From: Oscheius tipulae
Taxonomy: Eukaryota > Nematoda > Chromadorea > Rhabditida > Rhabditidae
NCBI GenBank assembly: GCA_037178975.1
Contig: JASJZH010000004.1
Span: forward strand, 6,820,001-6,884,000
DNA length: 64,000 nt
Direction: 5' to 3'
The position numbers were made by a program, and so were the translations under genes. Every line of letters begins with the position of its first letter. The first letter of the stretch is position 1. Under the pieces are notes generated by a model. The model searched no databases. It worked only from the letters and a program-made list of their open reading frames with translations, and was not told where the DNA came from. Shown here piece by piece: positions 11,150 to 24,056 of this stretch.

Positions 11150-13238
11150 TCAAAGAGCTTGACCAATTTGTATGGTCGTAACGAGGTCAAGGGGTATCCA
11201 GTGGGACGGGAAGAACTGCTTTCTGTCCATCTGCGTGTCGATTCCACCCGGCCTCGAAAAGTTGTTGTTGTAGTAGACAGTCTGTCCTCGTGAAAGGTAT
11301 CCAATCCACCAACCGTAGGTCGAAGCAGAGGCTGCAAATGAGAGAAATGACCAGACCAATGTATTTAGTGTCTGTAGGTTGCTTGCTAGAGGGTAGCGAT
11401 ATTTCTTATCACAAATTGTTTTCTGCATATTATCTTTTTATTTAATTAGCAGGTGAGCTAAATTATAAATCTAAAAAGTCGGTTTAGAAACAGACTCAAG
11501 CCGCCTCCTCAAAAAGAGATATAAAAGTTTAGTTTGGAATAGGTATTTTTTAGAAGAAAGTTAGTGCTAGCACAGTTCACTACTTCAAAAGATTAGACTT
11601 GCTTTGGAACGATTAGTGCTTTGGAACAACGATCTTTCAGGAAAATCTGTTTTCTGTTAACGAAGAAAGAGTTTCCACTACTGTGACCCTAGATTGATTC
11701 ATTTGTTCGCTGTCAATTAGGAAAGACTATGCTAGCAACTGTAGGCCCAAGGATATGATTTAGATAACAAAACATGATCTTCATAAAAACTGTTTAATAG
11801 TACAGTTCGAAACCCATTCCTGTACTAAAAATACGAGCTGAACGCTCTATTCAGCCAGTTAGTCAACAAGTATTCTATTACCTCCAGTAGCACAACTTGT
11901 TTTGACCCAAATACACGCGTGTTTGTTAACAAACACTTATTTTTAACACTTCAATAGAAGCGAAATTAGAATTTCTTACAGGTGATTAAGACGGTATCGC
12001 AGTAGAGTCTGCTGAATTCAAATTCCACATTTGGAGGGAAGCCTTTGTTTTCCCCAGCTATGGAGGTGTTTATCCAACCATGATAGACGTCTTTCAAAAA
12101 CGTGATGTCATTGCCGAAGATGTAGATGTGCGAAAAGTTGCCTTCTGAACCAGATGGTGAAGTCGAATTATGTTGTAGATACCTTTCTCATAGACAAACT
12201 TTGTGGCTTCTCTGGCAAAGATTTCATTGGAAGGATAGACGAGAGGAGACTCCAGGAAATCGCCTCTTCTCGTATGGACACACAAACTGAAGTGACAGCT
12301 TTCAACCTTCAGACATTCTACAAACTTTTTCTTCTTCCCACGTCTTTTGTCCTTCTCGAACAACTTGTTTTTCGCTATTCCCACCACATCTGGAGATCCC
12401 TGGCTCAGAGAAAGTACTGTAGATTTGGGCAACATCGAGAGGTAGGCTATTCCCTAATGTAAGAAGTCGAAAACAATCGAAAATGATTCAAACCTGTGTG
12501 TAGAAAGTATGTGCAACGACAGATCCATTGTATCTGTTTATCTCGTTAATTCCGGTCAGATCCACTCGACAACAATCCGTCGAAAATTCTACCTGTTTCA
12601 CCACCGGGGCACAGATACTCTGAACGTTTGTTTTCGAAAAATTCACTAGAAGATACCGTATCCTTACTCGTAGAAATAACAGAACCCATATTTGGAAGGT
12701 GAGGCACAAACTTTTCGATATGTCTGATTGATTTTCGATTCGACAACACAGGTATTCTGAAACCGCTTTTTTCCATGAAAACCTGCAGGTTACCTATTAG
12801 TTTTGTTTGCGACCGCTAGAAAGGCTATAACTTCGAAGAGTACATTCCCAAGACCAGAGTCGTACTTGGTTCCTGTAAAGTCTTGTTCAAAAAGGCTTGT
12901 TGAAGAATACTTTGATTCGGATAGGGCAAGAGACAAATATCGAAAAAGCTATAAAAGCGACTGAGTCAAGCAGCCATCTTATAGTTTTCTGACTCTTTGT
13001 ACTCTTAAAGACCAACCGTGCAGATCTCCGTCCAGACAAAGCTGGGAGCCTCCACCATAAGTTGGGTAAAAACTTCTTGGAACAGAGTCTCTGGAAGTAA
13101 AAACGTCCATGCTTGGATGGAAAAGTACCCGAAACTCGTAAAAACATAGCAGAATAGAATAATCAGTAAGCATCCGTATAGAATCAATTGTTTTCTTGAG
13201 ATATGACTAATGTAGGCGACAAATACCCATGGATGCAT
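11150..13238 (-). CDS. Alpha-1,2-fucosyltransferase-like enzyme (GT11)
   Basis: A multi-exon minus-strand gene. The first exon encodes an uncleaved type II anchor (KQLILYGCLLIILFCYVF). A later exon carries SGLGNVLFEVIAFLAVANK, matching the family motif G-x-G-N-x-L-F-E near the stem. The catalytic exon at 12094-12435 contains VHTRRGDF, the HxRRxD motif that binds GDP-fucose in GT11 enzymes. Downstream pieces read HIYIFGNDITFLKDV and STYGWWIGYLSRG, also family-typical. The last exon ends at 11150. The enzyme should act in the Golgi, moving fucose from GDP-fucose onto glycans. Not every splice junction closes neatly (the segment at 12600-12780 is uncertain), so an internal exon is missing from this reconstruction or the gene is damaged. 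Confidence 0.8.
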
Positions 13239-15175
13239 CGACGAACATTAAACTGGAGGAACAATCGAAATCGAGAAGAGGAGACTCCTTGGTTACCAGT
13301 TGTCAAGGTATGAAAGGATCAGAGTTAATCTCTGAAATAGTGGCTATTCCAAAAGAAAAAGGGTACTTGAGTACTGCACGGAACGTACTATCCATTAGCA
13401 CCAGCTCCATCAAAGTATTTGTTATTACTTACAGTTCAGTAAAATGTTCAGACCCTATCAATTACTCGATACTTGTATTCCAGTAATAAAAGCTACTTTT
13501 AGGTTTCCTAATTGCTTCAAGTGCCTTCGATGTAGTACACAAGGAAACTGATTTTTATAGAAAAGATTGAAGGAATAAAAGAATGACACTAAGAGCTACA
13601 ATGAAGACGCTTGCTGTCCAGACCTTATCATCTATGCAAACATTGATAACACACTTAACTGCAGCAACACTCAGCTGGGGCTTAACAAAATCTTGGCTAG
13701 TCATCTTTGGCAGAGGAGACAACCTTCGATTGTTTAGGACAAAAAGCCTATTCAAAAGAAGGCTCGAAGCCTTAGCAACTTGTTAAAGGCGAACGGTACT
13801 GTGACTCAAGACTTGTGTTCGGCGTTCTGAAGATTGATCAGCTTTTATGTTTCTGGCTCAGTTTTTATAGCGAAGAGACGGAAATATGATGACAATGAGA
13901 GGTTAGGGAAAGGTATCGGGTTTGTGCAGTCTCTGACTGACTGCTTATGGCTTGAATTCAACTTTTCTGATTCAGAATCCTGTTTGTAAAAAGACACTGG
14001 TCCTATAGAAGGTCTGCGTGAATTTCCACTTGAACAGCACATGATTTGCTAATTCGTTTCTGAATTCACCTTCCAGATTTGTCTTCGAGCTGACTTGTAA
14101 ACTAATATTGTTAGACTAGGCTGTGCTTTGAAACTATTTTTCACTTCATTTTGAACAACACTTTATCAGTAAGTGCATTTTTGACATGTATCTGTTAAGA
14201 AGGAGACCTTATCTTCATGGGAAAACACGAGTGATTTCCCTTTTATCCTTTCTTCCTTTTTTGACGAGCAATTATGAGCAGATGACCGCCGCCGTAGCCT
14301 GGACGGTATTTGGCATTGTTTGCTGGCGAGAGGCCACCACGACCGCCAGCCTACTACCCGCAATGAAAGGTGTGGCCTCTGTCCCCCAGCGAACGGTATC
14401 GATCCACGTGACTCTTGATCATCCATGAGACATAGATCAAGACGGTAGCTCTCTTACTCATCACTGTTCAATTTACTCCAAACTTTTGTAGAAAACTATG
14501 CTGTCAATACCCTTATTCTTGTACCCAAATAACCCTGGAATGGATTAATTTCTAGGCGTTCTGTCCACTCTACGAGGCAGAATGCGCTAATTGGAGCAGT
14601 AGGAGGCCTATGTTGTCATGGATAGGCGCTGGCAACAAAACGACGCTGCACTTTTTGCATTTGTCCACGTTCCTTATTTTTGGCATTAAGCCCAAAAATC
14701 CGCAAACTAAAGGTAGAGGGAAAGCTCTTAAGGTTACTCTACTACTCTTCCACACCCCAGTCTTCATCCTTTTCTTACAACGTATTCGTTGAAGTTTCCT
14801 CGCTCATTTGTATCTTTGCCAGTATTCTTACTTTATTTTCTGCTTTCAAATAAGCTTTGTTTCGATTACTTGAAAATTTATTACAGTGAACACCGTTTAC
14901 AAGGATTTCCCCTGTACAACTCTGTGACTCATCTTTTTTCTACCGGTTCTTCCCACACGAGTCGTCCTTTCCGTATTTTTGCTCTCGAAAGTACGTCATT
15001 CTGCAGTAGAAGCGCCCGATCATCCCTCCTTTTTTGGTCCAGCCTCTCTACCCAATGCAGAGAGTGCCACCCTCTCTCTCCCCGGGTCCCTAGTCCTATT
15101 GACACGAGACCCCATTTCCGTTTTATACCCCTTCAAAACTTTTAAAGCTTTCTGATTTGAAATGTTCAGGGTAAA
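13239..15175. other. Divergent intergenic region with possible tiny ORF
   Basis: Lies between the divergently oriented fucosyltransferase-like and exchanger genes, so it should hold both promoters. Near 13388-13440 is a dispersed-repeat segment related to one in an exchanger intron. The rest shows no supported exon apart from the doubtful 49-codon frame listed separately. Confidence 0.5.
13555..13704 (-). CDS. Possible small tail-anchored protein, 49 aa
   Basis: An ATG-initiated frame of 49 codons ending in a strong hydrophobic helix (VFIVALSVILLFLQSFL) right before the stop. Such a layout fits a tail-anchored protein or the last exon of a longer membrane protein. No homologue is recognised and no upstream exon is obvious. 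It could be a chance frame. Confidence 0.25.
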   Translation of the reverse strand: MTSQDFVKPQLSVAAVKCVINVCIDDKVWTASVFIVALSVILLFLQSFL

Positions 15176-18100
15176 ATGAACCGGACATGTCCGGACGGTT
15201 TGATCATACCGGCCATGGCAACCACCTTCCGTAATTCCATGTTTTACCTTGCCGGACTGTTGTATTGTTTCCTCGGAATCGCGATTGCGGCGGACGTATT
15301 CATGTGCTCGATTGAACGAATCACTTCAACTACCAAGTGAGTCACTTCTAAATGGTTTTCAAGGGCCTATACTCGTAATAAGAGGTTGGGAAGATCTTTG
15401 CCAACAATGTCAAATGTTCCTATTGTGGCAGCATTTTGACCAAATGACGTCTTTGCTCAAACATTGTACGATTTGATACAATACAGAATGTTACACAAGG
15501 ATGTTCAGAGAACGCAGCTGCCACGTCCTCTGATATTTGCGCAGATTCGTTAGGGCTCGAATTTTCCCCTTTGTGAAACACTATTTGCGTTGCTGGTCGA
15601 GTAGTAAAGGGAGAGACTGACGAGAGACTCTTTTTGCCGCCCTGTGGGTCAGTCCACCAATTTGCAGAAAAGTGAAGAAGGAAGGGAAGCAGAATGTCTT
15701 GACTGGAGGGGATAATGAAGAAGAGTACGAGGAGATTCGGGTGTGGAATCCGACAGTAGCCAATTTGACTCTTATGGTAAGAGAGAGAGAGAGAGACATA
15801 CTAGAATCCTTCTAAAGGCTTTAGGAAGCAGTGCTCCGGAGATCCTTCTCTCGATCATCGAGATCGTCGGAAACGGATTCAGATCCGGGGAATTGGGTCC
15901 TGGAACGATTGTCGGCTCAGCAGCCTTCAACCTTTTCTGTATTTCAGCCATTTGTGTCTTTGCGGTTCCGAGTCCTGACACAAAGAGAATCGATGCTTAC
16001 AAAGTCTTCATCGTGACAGCCTTCTTCGGAACTTTCGCTTACATCTGGCTGTTGATTGTACTGTTACCTTTTGACAAGCAGTGCAAAAGTTTCAGATCCT
16101 CCAAGTAACATCGCCAGATGTTGTGGAAGTATGGGAGGCCGCCCTCACTTTGTTCTTTTTCCTCATTCTGATCGTTATTGCCTACGTGGCAGATGTTCAG
16201 GTAGGAATTGTGGCTATGAAGGAGAGGAAAATGTTCAGTTGTGGAAGAGCAGAAAGCCTCATCTTCGCGAAAACCTGGAACTGGAAATGGCGGATGTGAG
16301 GAAAAGTGCAGAGAACCTGGATGGTAACATCAAAAGATACGCCAGTCAGCTCAGTTTGGAACCGGATCATACCGTGAGTACATAAGTGGAGCACTACCTT
16401 CTGATTGTTCGAGACTATAAGGGAGCCGAACCTTTCGCAAGTTGCCACTTCCCGTGCGTAATCTGTAATCGACCAAAAGTGACCACCACACGCTCGCTCA
16501 CGCGAATAGCGACACGGAGAAGGTCATTTTGACACTCCCAGTGATGTGAAACGAAAAGATATTGACAGGTTCAGGGTTTCGCCGGAACACCAAGAAGAGA
16601 GACAACGGAATGCATCCGCACATTGTCCAGAGACATTGCCAGGGTCTATCCCACGCTGTCTCCAGAAGACCAGGCCAAAATTTTGGCCTACAGATTAAAC
16701 AAGGAACAGAGTCATGATCGACTATACTATCGTATCAAGGCCGTTAGAGAAATGTCGTCTTCATGGAAAAAATCCGCAGAAGACCAGGAGATAGAACAGT
16801 TGATGAAGAAGTCGGAAGTGACTGAAACTGACGGTAGAAGTGGGTCATTCTGACTGGTATCCGGTAACTGTAAGTTTCAGAGAAGCCCAGAGTCGAATGG
16901 ACCGCACGAGTTTATTCTGTCGACCAGGCCGATCGATTTTGTGTCCTGACAGTGAGTTTTACTGTCCCTCATGTTCGAAGAAGCTTTCCAGATTGTTCGT
17001 CGCGGTCCCTGCAATAACTCCGTTCTGATCAACTACCAGACTGTCAACGGAATAGCTAAGCGAGATCTCCACTACCTGGCGAAGTCCGAGTCGATCCGAT
17101 TCGGTCCTGGAGAAAAATCGAGAGACATACAGATTCAATTGGTCGAGGGAGCCGACTGGAGACCGAACCATGTCTTCTACGTCCACTTGAAAATTGAGGT
17201 AAGGCGAAACGGAACATTGACAAGACAATAGTTTCAGGACCAGGACGAAGGTGACAAGACGAAGCTCGGACATTGTTCAGTGGCAAGGGTACGGTTTCCT
17301 GACGACACAGCATCGCTGATGGCCGAACCAACCTTTGAATTCGTCAAAGCCAACTACGTAAGATAACTTTAACCTTCTGATGATACACAACATTTCAGGT
17401 GAATTCCGAGAACTGCGGCTGGGCTCGTCTCTTTGTCACCAGACGAGGAAAAGTTCATAAGGGACGCTGTTCTCTTCGGTACGAGACCCAAGATGTCACC
17501 GCCCAGGCCAATTTCGATTATATTCCCGTAACAAACGGGAAGCTGGTCTTTGATGGATCTGTGAGTTTTCGCTCACAAGGAGTGAATACCAAGTTTAGGA
17601 ATATGAAAAGTACATTGACATCGAGATTGTGGATGACAAGCAGGACGAAAAGGATGAGACGTTTGTTGTAGAGTTGACTTCATGCTCTGATCCCAGTAGG
17701 TTCCTGTTAAGCCTGACCAACGAGAAATTGCAGATATTACCCTTGGAGGGAGAAAAAAGTGTACAGTCACAATCATTTCCGACGATAACGTCCTGAAAAA
17801 TATTACCAATGTTGGTAAGCTGATGGACCACTACTTGAGGCAAATGACTCCGGGACAAGCTTCCTGGAGGGAGCAGGTTCGTCCTATTTTGTATGTGTGG
17901 CTACAGAAATGCTCAGATTCTGAACGCTAGTTCTGTCAATGCAGGAGACATGGCCAATGCCACGTTCACTGATTGTCTTCTCCACGGATTAGCCTTCCCC
18001 TGGAAGGTAGCTTTGGATTGTTTCAGAATCAATTCCGAGTTCAGTTCTCGCTCGCCTTCGTTCCTCCTCCGACCATTCTTGGTGGCTGGCTCACTTTTGC

Positions 18101-19621
18101 CGTTGCCTTAGCGGTTATCGGATTTATAACAGCAGTAGTTGGTGAGTTTCGTTCCCTCTTTCTTCAGTCAAGTTCCGTTCTTCGACTTGAACAATAGCTA
18201 CATTTTTCCCTATTTGTACCCAATTCCATTGTCCTACTGTAACTGAAAAAAATGTACTCAATCTCTCCTGGAGAACAACTAATTTTTCACAGGACTACTA
18301 ATCAAGTTCAGGGAAATCAAATGATCATTTTGCAGGAGATTTTGCCTCGATTTTCGGATGTATGGTTGGATTGAAAGATTCTGTTACGGCCATAACCTTG
18401 GTGGCGCTTGGAACATCCCTCCCAGATACATTTGCTTCCAAGATTGCAGCTCAAAGTGTGAGTTCGCCGAAGTTGAAATAAGACGTAATCAGAGCGTATA
18501 ATAATCCGAAGAATTTATAAGGAGAAATGTCATGGTGCAACCGGAAATGGCAAGTTCAAACCATAGGGTAGAGATAGCGTTGTACAAACTTTGTGTTCTG
18601 TTGGACGTTTGATAGTCTTTCTGACCCGAATTTTGCTGGTCTAGTAGAAAGGCGAGTAAGGGAATGTGGCAGTACTGTTTAATAGTCAACAAACGGGAGA
18701 GATATTTTCACATTGACAGTTAATAAACTTAAAGTCTTGGTCGGAAATTCAAAAAAAAACTTCAAGGAAGGTTTTTTGTACGCACTATCCATTAGCCACA
18801 GTTTCATCAGAGTACTTGTTTCTTGCTGTTTCAAACTATCTTGGTTTTCTTAATTGCTAGGTCCTGAGTTACACGAATAAAGTTTTCTCTCGACTTTCGT
18901 AATTGCAATTAGTGCCTATAGGAAGTGTGTTCCGTGTGGTATAGGAACCGTGTTCCATTCCAAAGTGCACACTCACAAGTCCCCGCATCGCTTCCAAACA
19001 GAACATGCTTCATCGGCTAATCTCTAATATGTTGGCCTTTGCCATTTCTTCATCATCTAACGACGAAGAAGCCACTAGTTTGGATAATAAGAGCACATGG
19101 CCTTCCTTGAAGAAAAGTGTTTTTCTGCACTTGATTAGGCTTCTCCACGCGGCCGATTAGTGCAAAATAACTAGTGGATGACTATAGCTGGTTTTTGCAC
19201 AGAAGATGGCTTTTTACAGGATAATAATGCCGACAATGCGGTCGGAAACGTGACTGGATCAAACTCTGTGAACGTTTTTCTCGGACTCGGATTGCCGTGG
19301 TTGATAGCTTCAATCTATTGGTCGATGAAAGGAGAACCATTCGTGGTCAGGGCTGGAGATCTAGGGTTCAGGTAAGCGACTGGAATGAAGACAGATTGAA
19401 CACATTATTCGAACCATCTACTGTTTCTTTTCAGTGTGACAGTCTTCATGTGCTGCTCGATACTCTTTCTCATCGTCCTCTTCCTCCGACGAAAACTCAG
19501 TCTCTTTGGAAAGGCAGAACTCGGCGGCCCTACCGTCCCCAAATTTTTATCGGGTACCTTTTTCGTATTACTGTGGTTCGGCTATATTGGTCTTTCTATC
19601 TGGAACACGTATCGACATTGA
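15176..19621 (+). CDS. ncx: Na+/Ca2+ exchanger, NCX type with Calx-beta domains
   Basis: A plasma-membrane antiporter that extrudes Ca2+ in exchange for Na+. The start MNRTCPDG follows a TTCAG acceptor, so spliced-leader addition is likely. Early exons give the first transmembrane bundle, including alpha-1 repeat [16 protein letters not shown] and [14 protein letters not shown]. The long cytosolic loop (16.2-17.9 kb) includes two Calx-beta repeats, the first starting [12 protein letters not shown] and containing FQIVRRG. The second bundle carries alpha-2 repeat [17 protein letters not shown] and [16 protein letters not shown], ending in three more helices and the stop at 19619-19621. Firm exons include 15176-15336, 15668-15776, 15818-16057, 16096-16200 and 16239-16373. 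One intron (18458-19219, 762 nt) holds a dispersed repeat. The architecture is that of animal NCX, not NCKX. Confidence 0.93.
18780..18832. repeat. Dispersed repeat copy inside exchanger intron
   Basis: The stretch beginning actatccattagccacagtt resembles 13388-13440 (actatccattagcaccagct) over roughly 50 bases by eye. The other copy lies upstream of the exchanger gene. No coding capacity is visible. Confidence 0.45.
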
Positions 19622-22600
19622 TAATAAGTATACATAATAAATCCATATCTTTTACGAGCTTCGGAAGTCGTTTCTCTGCGTTTCTCTCGACGCGCATTCA
19701 GGTTTTAGAGGCTGACTCAGCTGACTCATCCTGCCGCTCTCGTCCTTACGTCACTCTCACGCTACTCCCTCTCAACAATGACCTAATAGTGACGAAATCG
19801 GATTGTTCACCGAGCACGCTGTTTTGACCTCCTTACGTTTAAAGAAAAAAGTTATTTTGGTTCCAGGCCCTTCCATCGTTTGCGTAGCACCAAACTCTTT
19901 CTATAACGCAAGTTGCAGTTCCTCCATTATTTGTTTGCTGTTCTATCGGACCAGCACCAATACAGTGACGAATACCATCCCAATTCATCATCATTGTTAG
20001 CATACCCTCACCTCCAGTCATGTTTTTCAGGGCGAGGCAGATAGTGGACTCATTACTCCTTTCCTTTTATAGTCAAGCCGGTGGTCTGTCGAAATCTGAA
20101 TCATCACTTCCTGATGACTATTTGATCTATTTTAAGTTGTTCTCGCGTCTCTGTCTGTCTGTGTGTCTGTCTGAAGCCATTGAAGTGATGATTCAGATTT
20201 CGACAGACCACCTATTGCAATTAATTTGCACTACTTTGTGCGCACGCTAATTGTTTGCAAGTCAAGTCAGTTTGGGGATAGCTTCGTGGGGAGAATGCTG
20301 CTCTTGTATGGGTAGCTCGACTGGCGGGAAACTTGCGGGCGAGTTGAATTGAGAGGGAAGGGGGCCAAGACAGGTTGACAGGGAGGAATAGAACCGCGTA
20401 GAGATCAAAGGAATCAGGTTATGATTGTCATTCAGCCCCTCTAGGGTATCTGGATAGGGAGTCGGGTTTGATAGAAAAAGGGTTTAACTTATTTAATTTG
20501 TTTAATTTAAATAGGTTTAAATAGAACAATTTAGGTGGCCTAACTTGTTTTATTTAAACGTTTTGAAATACTGTAAGTTCCTTGTCCTATATGTAGTCTT
20601 GCAGCCCATTGTTTTTTTCCGTTATAAACTATCAAACTTTCCATCTCCAGACTGTATTCAACAGTCTAATCCTCGAACCTACTATTCTCAGTGTATGTTT
20701 TGCAAATGACAGCCTGTTTACAAATGCTACTACTTTTCTCAGTAATCTGTGCTTATCCCCTTCTCTGACCACCGTAACCGAGATTCGTTTCCAAACTCTT
20801 TTAAGAAACTTCCTTTTCTAGATTCGTAGGCTGTGTATGAGAGAATGAACTTGAGCGTGGATACAAATTACGGCTTCCTGGAAGTCGGATTGTTCTTCCA
20901 TTGTAGTGAGCCCTCGCTGACCTGTGTGGTCTGTGGCTGTTGGAATTTACAACAGTAAAAACCAGGTGACAGCAGTGCCTACGTTGTTGACCGAAGACGA
21001 CCACGTTTTAAATTTAGGTGTTTTGAAGGACACCCACCTAGGTGTTCCTCATTGAATTCGGGTGCGTAGTTGGTCTACCTGTTGTTTTTTTCGGGTCGCT
21101 CCACTTTCATTCTTAACTCGGCTCCGACATCTGCGTGTCCTACCATTTGTCAAAAGATTACAGCATAGCTTTACGAGCTTTATCCATGAGCTTCTGGAAA
21201 TACTTAGGTACAGCTGTTAGGCAGTATCTCTTTTAGTTATTTCCTCCTTCTCTCTCTCCTCTCTCTAGACTGTTTCAGCTTGCCAGGAAACTCACGTCAA
21301 CTTGTTTTAATGAATGCTTTAGATCCGAAAAGAGACTCTTCGTCTCCGATCAAAAAATCAAGCTTAATCCTCAGTCAGTTATTTGAACACCTAGTGTAAG
21401 CCCCATAGTAAACTGATGTCATTTGAAATTCACCAGAAGTTAAGTTCTGCCTAGTGGGATTTGTAAGAAAGTTCAACCTCTTGACTATACTGTACTTCCA
21501 TACTGTACCCTCATTCTCTCTCCTCTAGCTTCTTCTTCCCGGTATTTGAACACAATATTTATCTTGTTCGAACCTAAGTTCAGAATTGTGAGGTCCGTTG
21601 ACGCATAGTCCGCAGTAAAAAGAATGAGGACGTCAGGCGTTTGAAACATTTCGGTCAGAAAATGCCTCATTACCTGTAACACTGACTGACGCAGTTGTAG
21701 TTGTAAGTGTGATGAACATAATTGTTTGTTGAGATTGAAATAGTATACTTCCTGGACTATCAGAAGTGGTATAAAGGACGAGATACGTTGGAACTCGACA
21801 ACTTGTTCGCCCTTGCCTTTCCGTTAGTTTGTGCTACAAAAGCTTGTTCCATTCGAAAGGTTCGACAGACTATAAACTATACCATTCGAAAGATTTGCGG
21901 TCTAGGGTACCTAGCATGTTCTAGGCATCCCTTGTTTTTTACCTCTTTCGCTAAATCGCGAAAATAGTAACAAAAATCAAATGTGCTCGGCCTTCTCTTC
22001 CTTGAAGTTTTAGTTTTGCCCGATTATTTTGAACTGTGTGTCTGTGACAAAGCTTTCGAGCTACTAGATCTTTTCTGGTAACAAGTGTTTAGTAATCAAA
22101 TATTTGAAGCCAATGTTTGGTTGTGACCGGAATACCAGTTACTAAGCTCAATTTTGATCTGATTGTAAGTATCTGAAGTTTCTCCAGCAGGGATTTATCG
22201 TTGAGATGCGCGGTCTTTTGTTTTTGTACCAGAGAACTGTTTTCTCCTTCAGCCATTGTTCATCTATTGTAGACATTTGACGAACAGTTACTCTGTGCTG
22301 ATTCGAAACTTGCAGAAAGCGAGTAAATATGTTCTGTAATGAGTTTCGGGTCTGATCGGACCCGGTTATTGATGACGACACAGTTGTCTGTTTGTCACTT
22401 CCTTTTTCACTTCCCAAAATGGGGTATTATTTAAGAGAGTATTCTGCTGAAAAATACTCATCTACGTAATGTTCAGTGATCACTGATTAGACCCGGGGAC
22501 AGCCGCTGTGACGTTGAATTCTACTAGAAGATCACCAGTAATAGTCGGGAAACAAGGAAGGGGAGCATAGTAGGACGTCATACCAGACTTTTCAAACTGA

Positions 22601-24056
22601 AAAATATTTCTTCATCTCATTTCAAACTTCTTTCCGATTCATTTTGTAGACAAGCATCCAACATCAGTTACAATTTCGAATGTTCTAAGACTTGCCAAAA
22701 GTAGAAATTACAATCCCATACACGGACACGCTAGCTTACTGGTTTAGCGCAGTTTTGAGCCGATTGGAGGTCTCCACAAACGGAAAAAACACTATATATT
22801 TCGTAGAATTCGTAGAAGTTAAGAATTTTGCTAACACTGTTTTCTTCAAACACTAACAATTCGTCAGTCGCTTTCGCTCCTGTGCAGAGCGACCCAATGC
22901 TCTTTTTGAAACTTAAACTCTCCTGACTCGACGTGTCATCTTTTGTCGTGCATAATGCTTAACAGCAAAGGCTACAAAAATATGTTAAGTTATCCGGTAT
23001 AATTTGACATGTGTTACAGACGCAATATGCCAGTTGCAAAGGTAGAATTCACGTTCCTGATTCAGCTAGTGAACAGTCTAATTCTTCGTGACGCTAGACA
23101 GCTCTTTTGAGTTGTGAAGTTGTGAAGAGTATTTAACATCTGAACTGAAACTGGGACCAGTCTGAATAACGCATTCGTTGGTCAAGCAAAATCTACAGTG
23201 CTTCCGTACTCTCTAGAATAGTGCCACAGAAAGCCTAATGCAACAGCTCCATTTTGTCTATTCGAACCACAAATCCCTCCTTCGAAGATTCCTCTGTGCA
23301 CTGTGAAAGACAACCTTTTCACTTGCAAGATGACCAAGTAAACACTTTCAAAATTGCAGGTGTCCTTTTCTCTCTTGAAAGAGAAACAAGTCAATTTGAG
23401 CTGGTCGGCCCGGGAACCGTTTCGAATCGCATGCCACGAAAACAGTGATTACGAATAGAGAGATACAGTAACACCCGGTTGCACTTTTTTTTCCAAATTT
23501 CAACTTGTTTTCTTTTGCGCGGGCGCTGATGAATGCTAATGACTCGAGAGACTACTACCTGGCCGCAATCACTTTTGGTCCCAGGACGTCAGAATATCTG
23601 CTAAAGATGTCTCTGCTCCTGCACCCAGAGTCCTATTTTAGCATGCAATTAGCTGCGTCACATGTTCACAAGAGTCTCTTTTAGCGATACTGAGGGCAAA
23701 TTACCATCTCTTATTTTGATTATGCTTTCCCTCTCAGAACTACCAATTGTATCACATTAGATCATGAAGCGTGGTCAGCTATGTTCTCTCTGCACAGCCT
23801 AAAATTTGCTGCTGGGAAAGGTCGTTCGAAAGTCGTATAGGCTTCGAGAACTTCTCAAAGGCAAAACGATAAACAAAAGCCATTTGGGATGAGAAACGCG
23901 AGAATTGCGAAAAACAGCTGTCGAACAGTCGATCTCAACAATACTTGTAGAACATATCGAATCATGTGTGCGACACACTCGGGTCATAGACAAGAAAGGT
24001 AAAAGTAATGTTAGTCGAGAGTGGGTTCAAAGTAGCGTTTCTAGCCTGCTCGGTGG
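19622..24056. other. Gene-poor region with hairpin repeat
   Basis: No gene could be supported on either strand. It contains the 31-bp hairpin at 20080-20212, a CT-rich tract near 21247-21268 and A/T-rich stretches. Short frames lack splice context and recognisable motifs. Confidence 0.5.
20080..20212. repeat. Perfect 31-bp inverted repeat with 71-nt loop
   Basis: Bases 20080-20110 are an exact reverse complement of 20182-20212 (ggtggtctgtcgaaatctga is the start of the left arm). The loop contains a CTGTCTGT-rich core that is shared with 40648-40688. It looks like a small palindromic element; transcription would give a long hairpin RNA. Confidence 0.9.

Noticed and set aside
14166-14428. Opposed frames of about 80 codons, one with a glycine-rich stretch (YGGGHLL) recalling small nematode peptides
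   Set aside because: No signal peptide, in-frame stops in the glycine-rich reading, and no repeated processing sites.
15780-15796. GA microsatellite just after an exchanger splice donor
   Set aside because: Short (about eight units) and within a normal 41-nt intron; not unusual.
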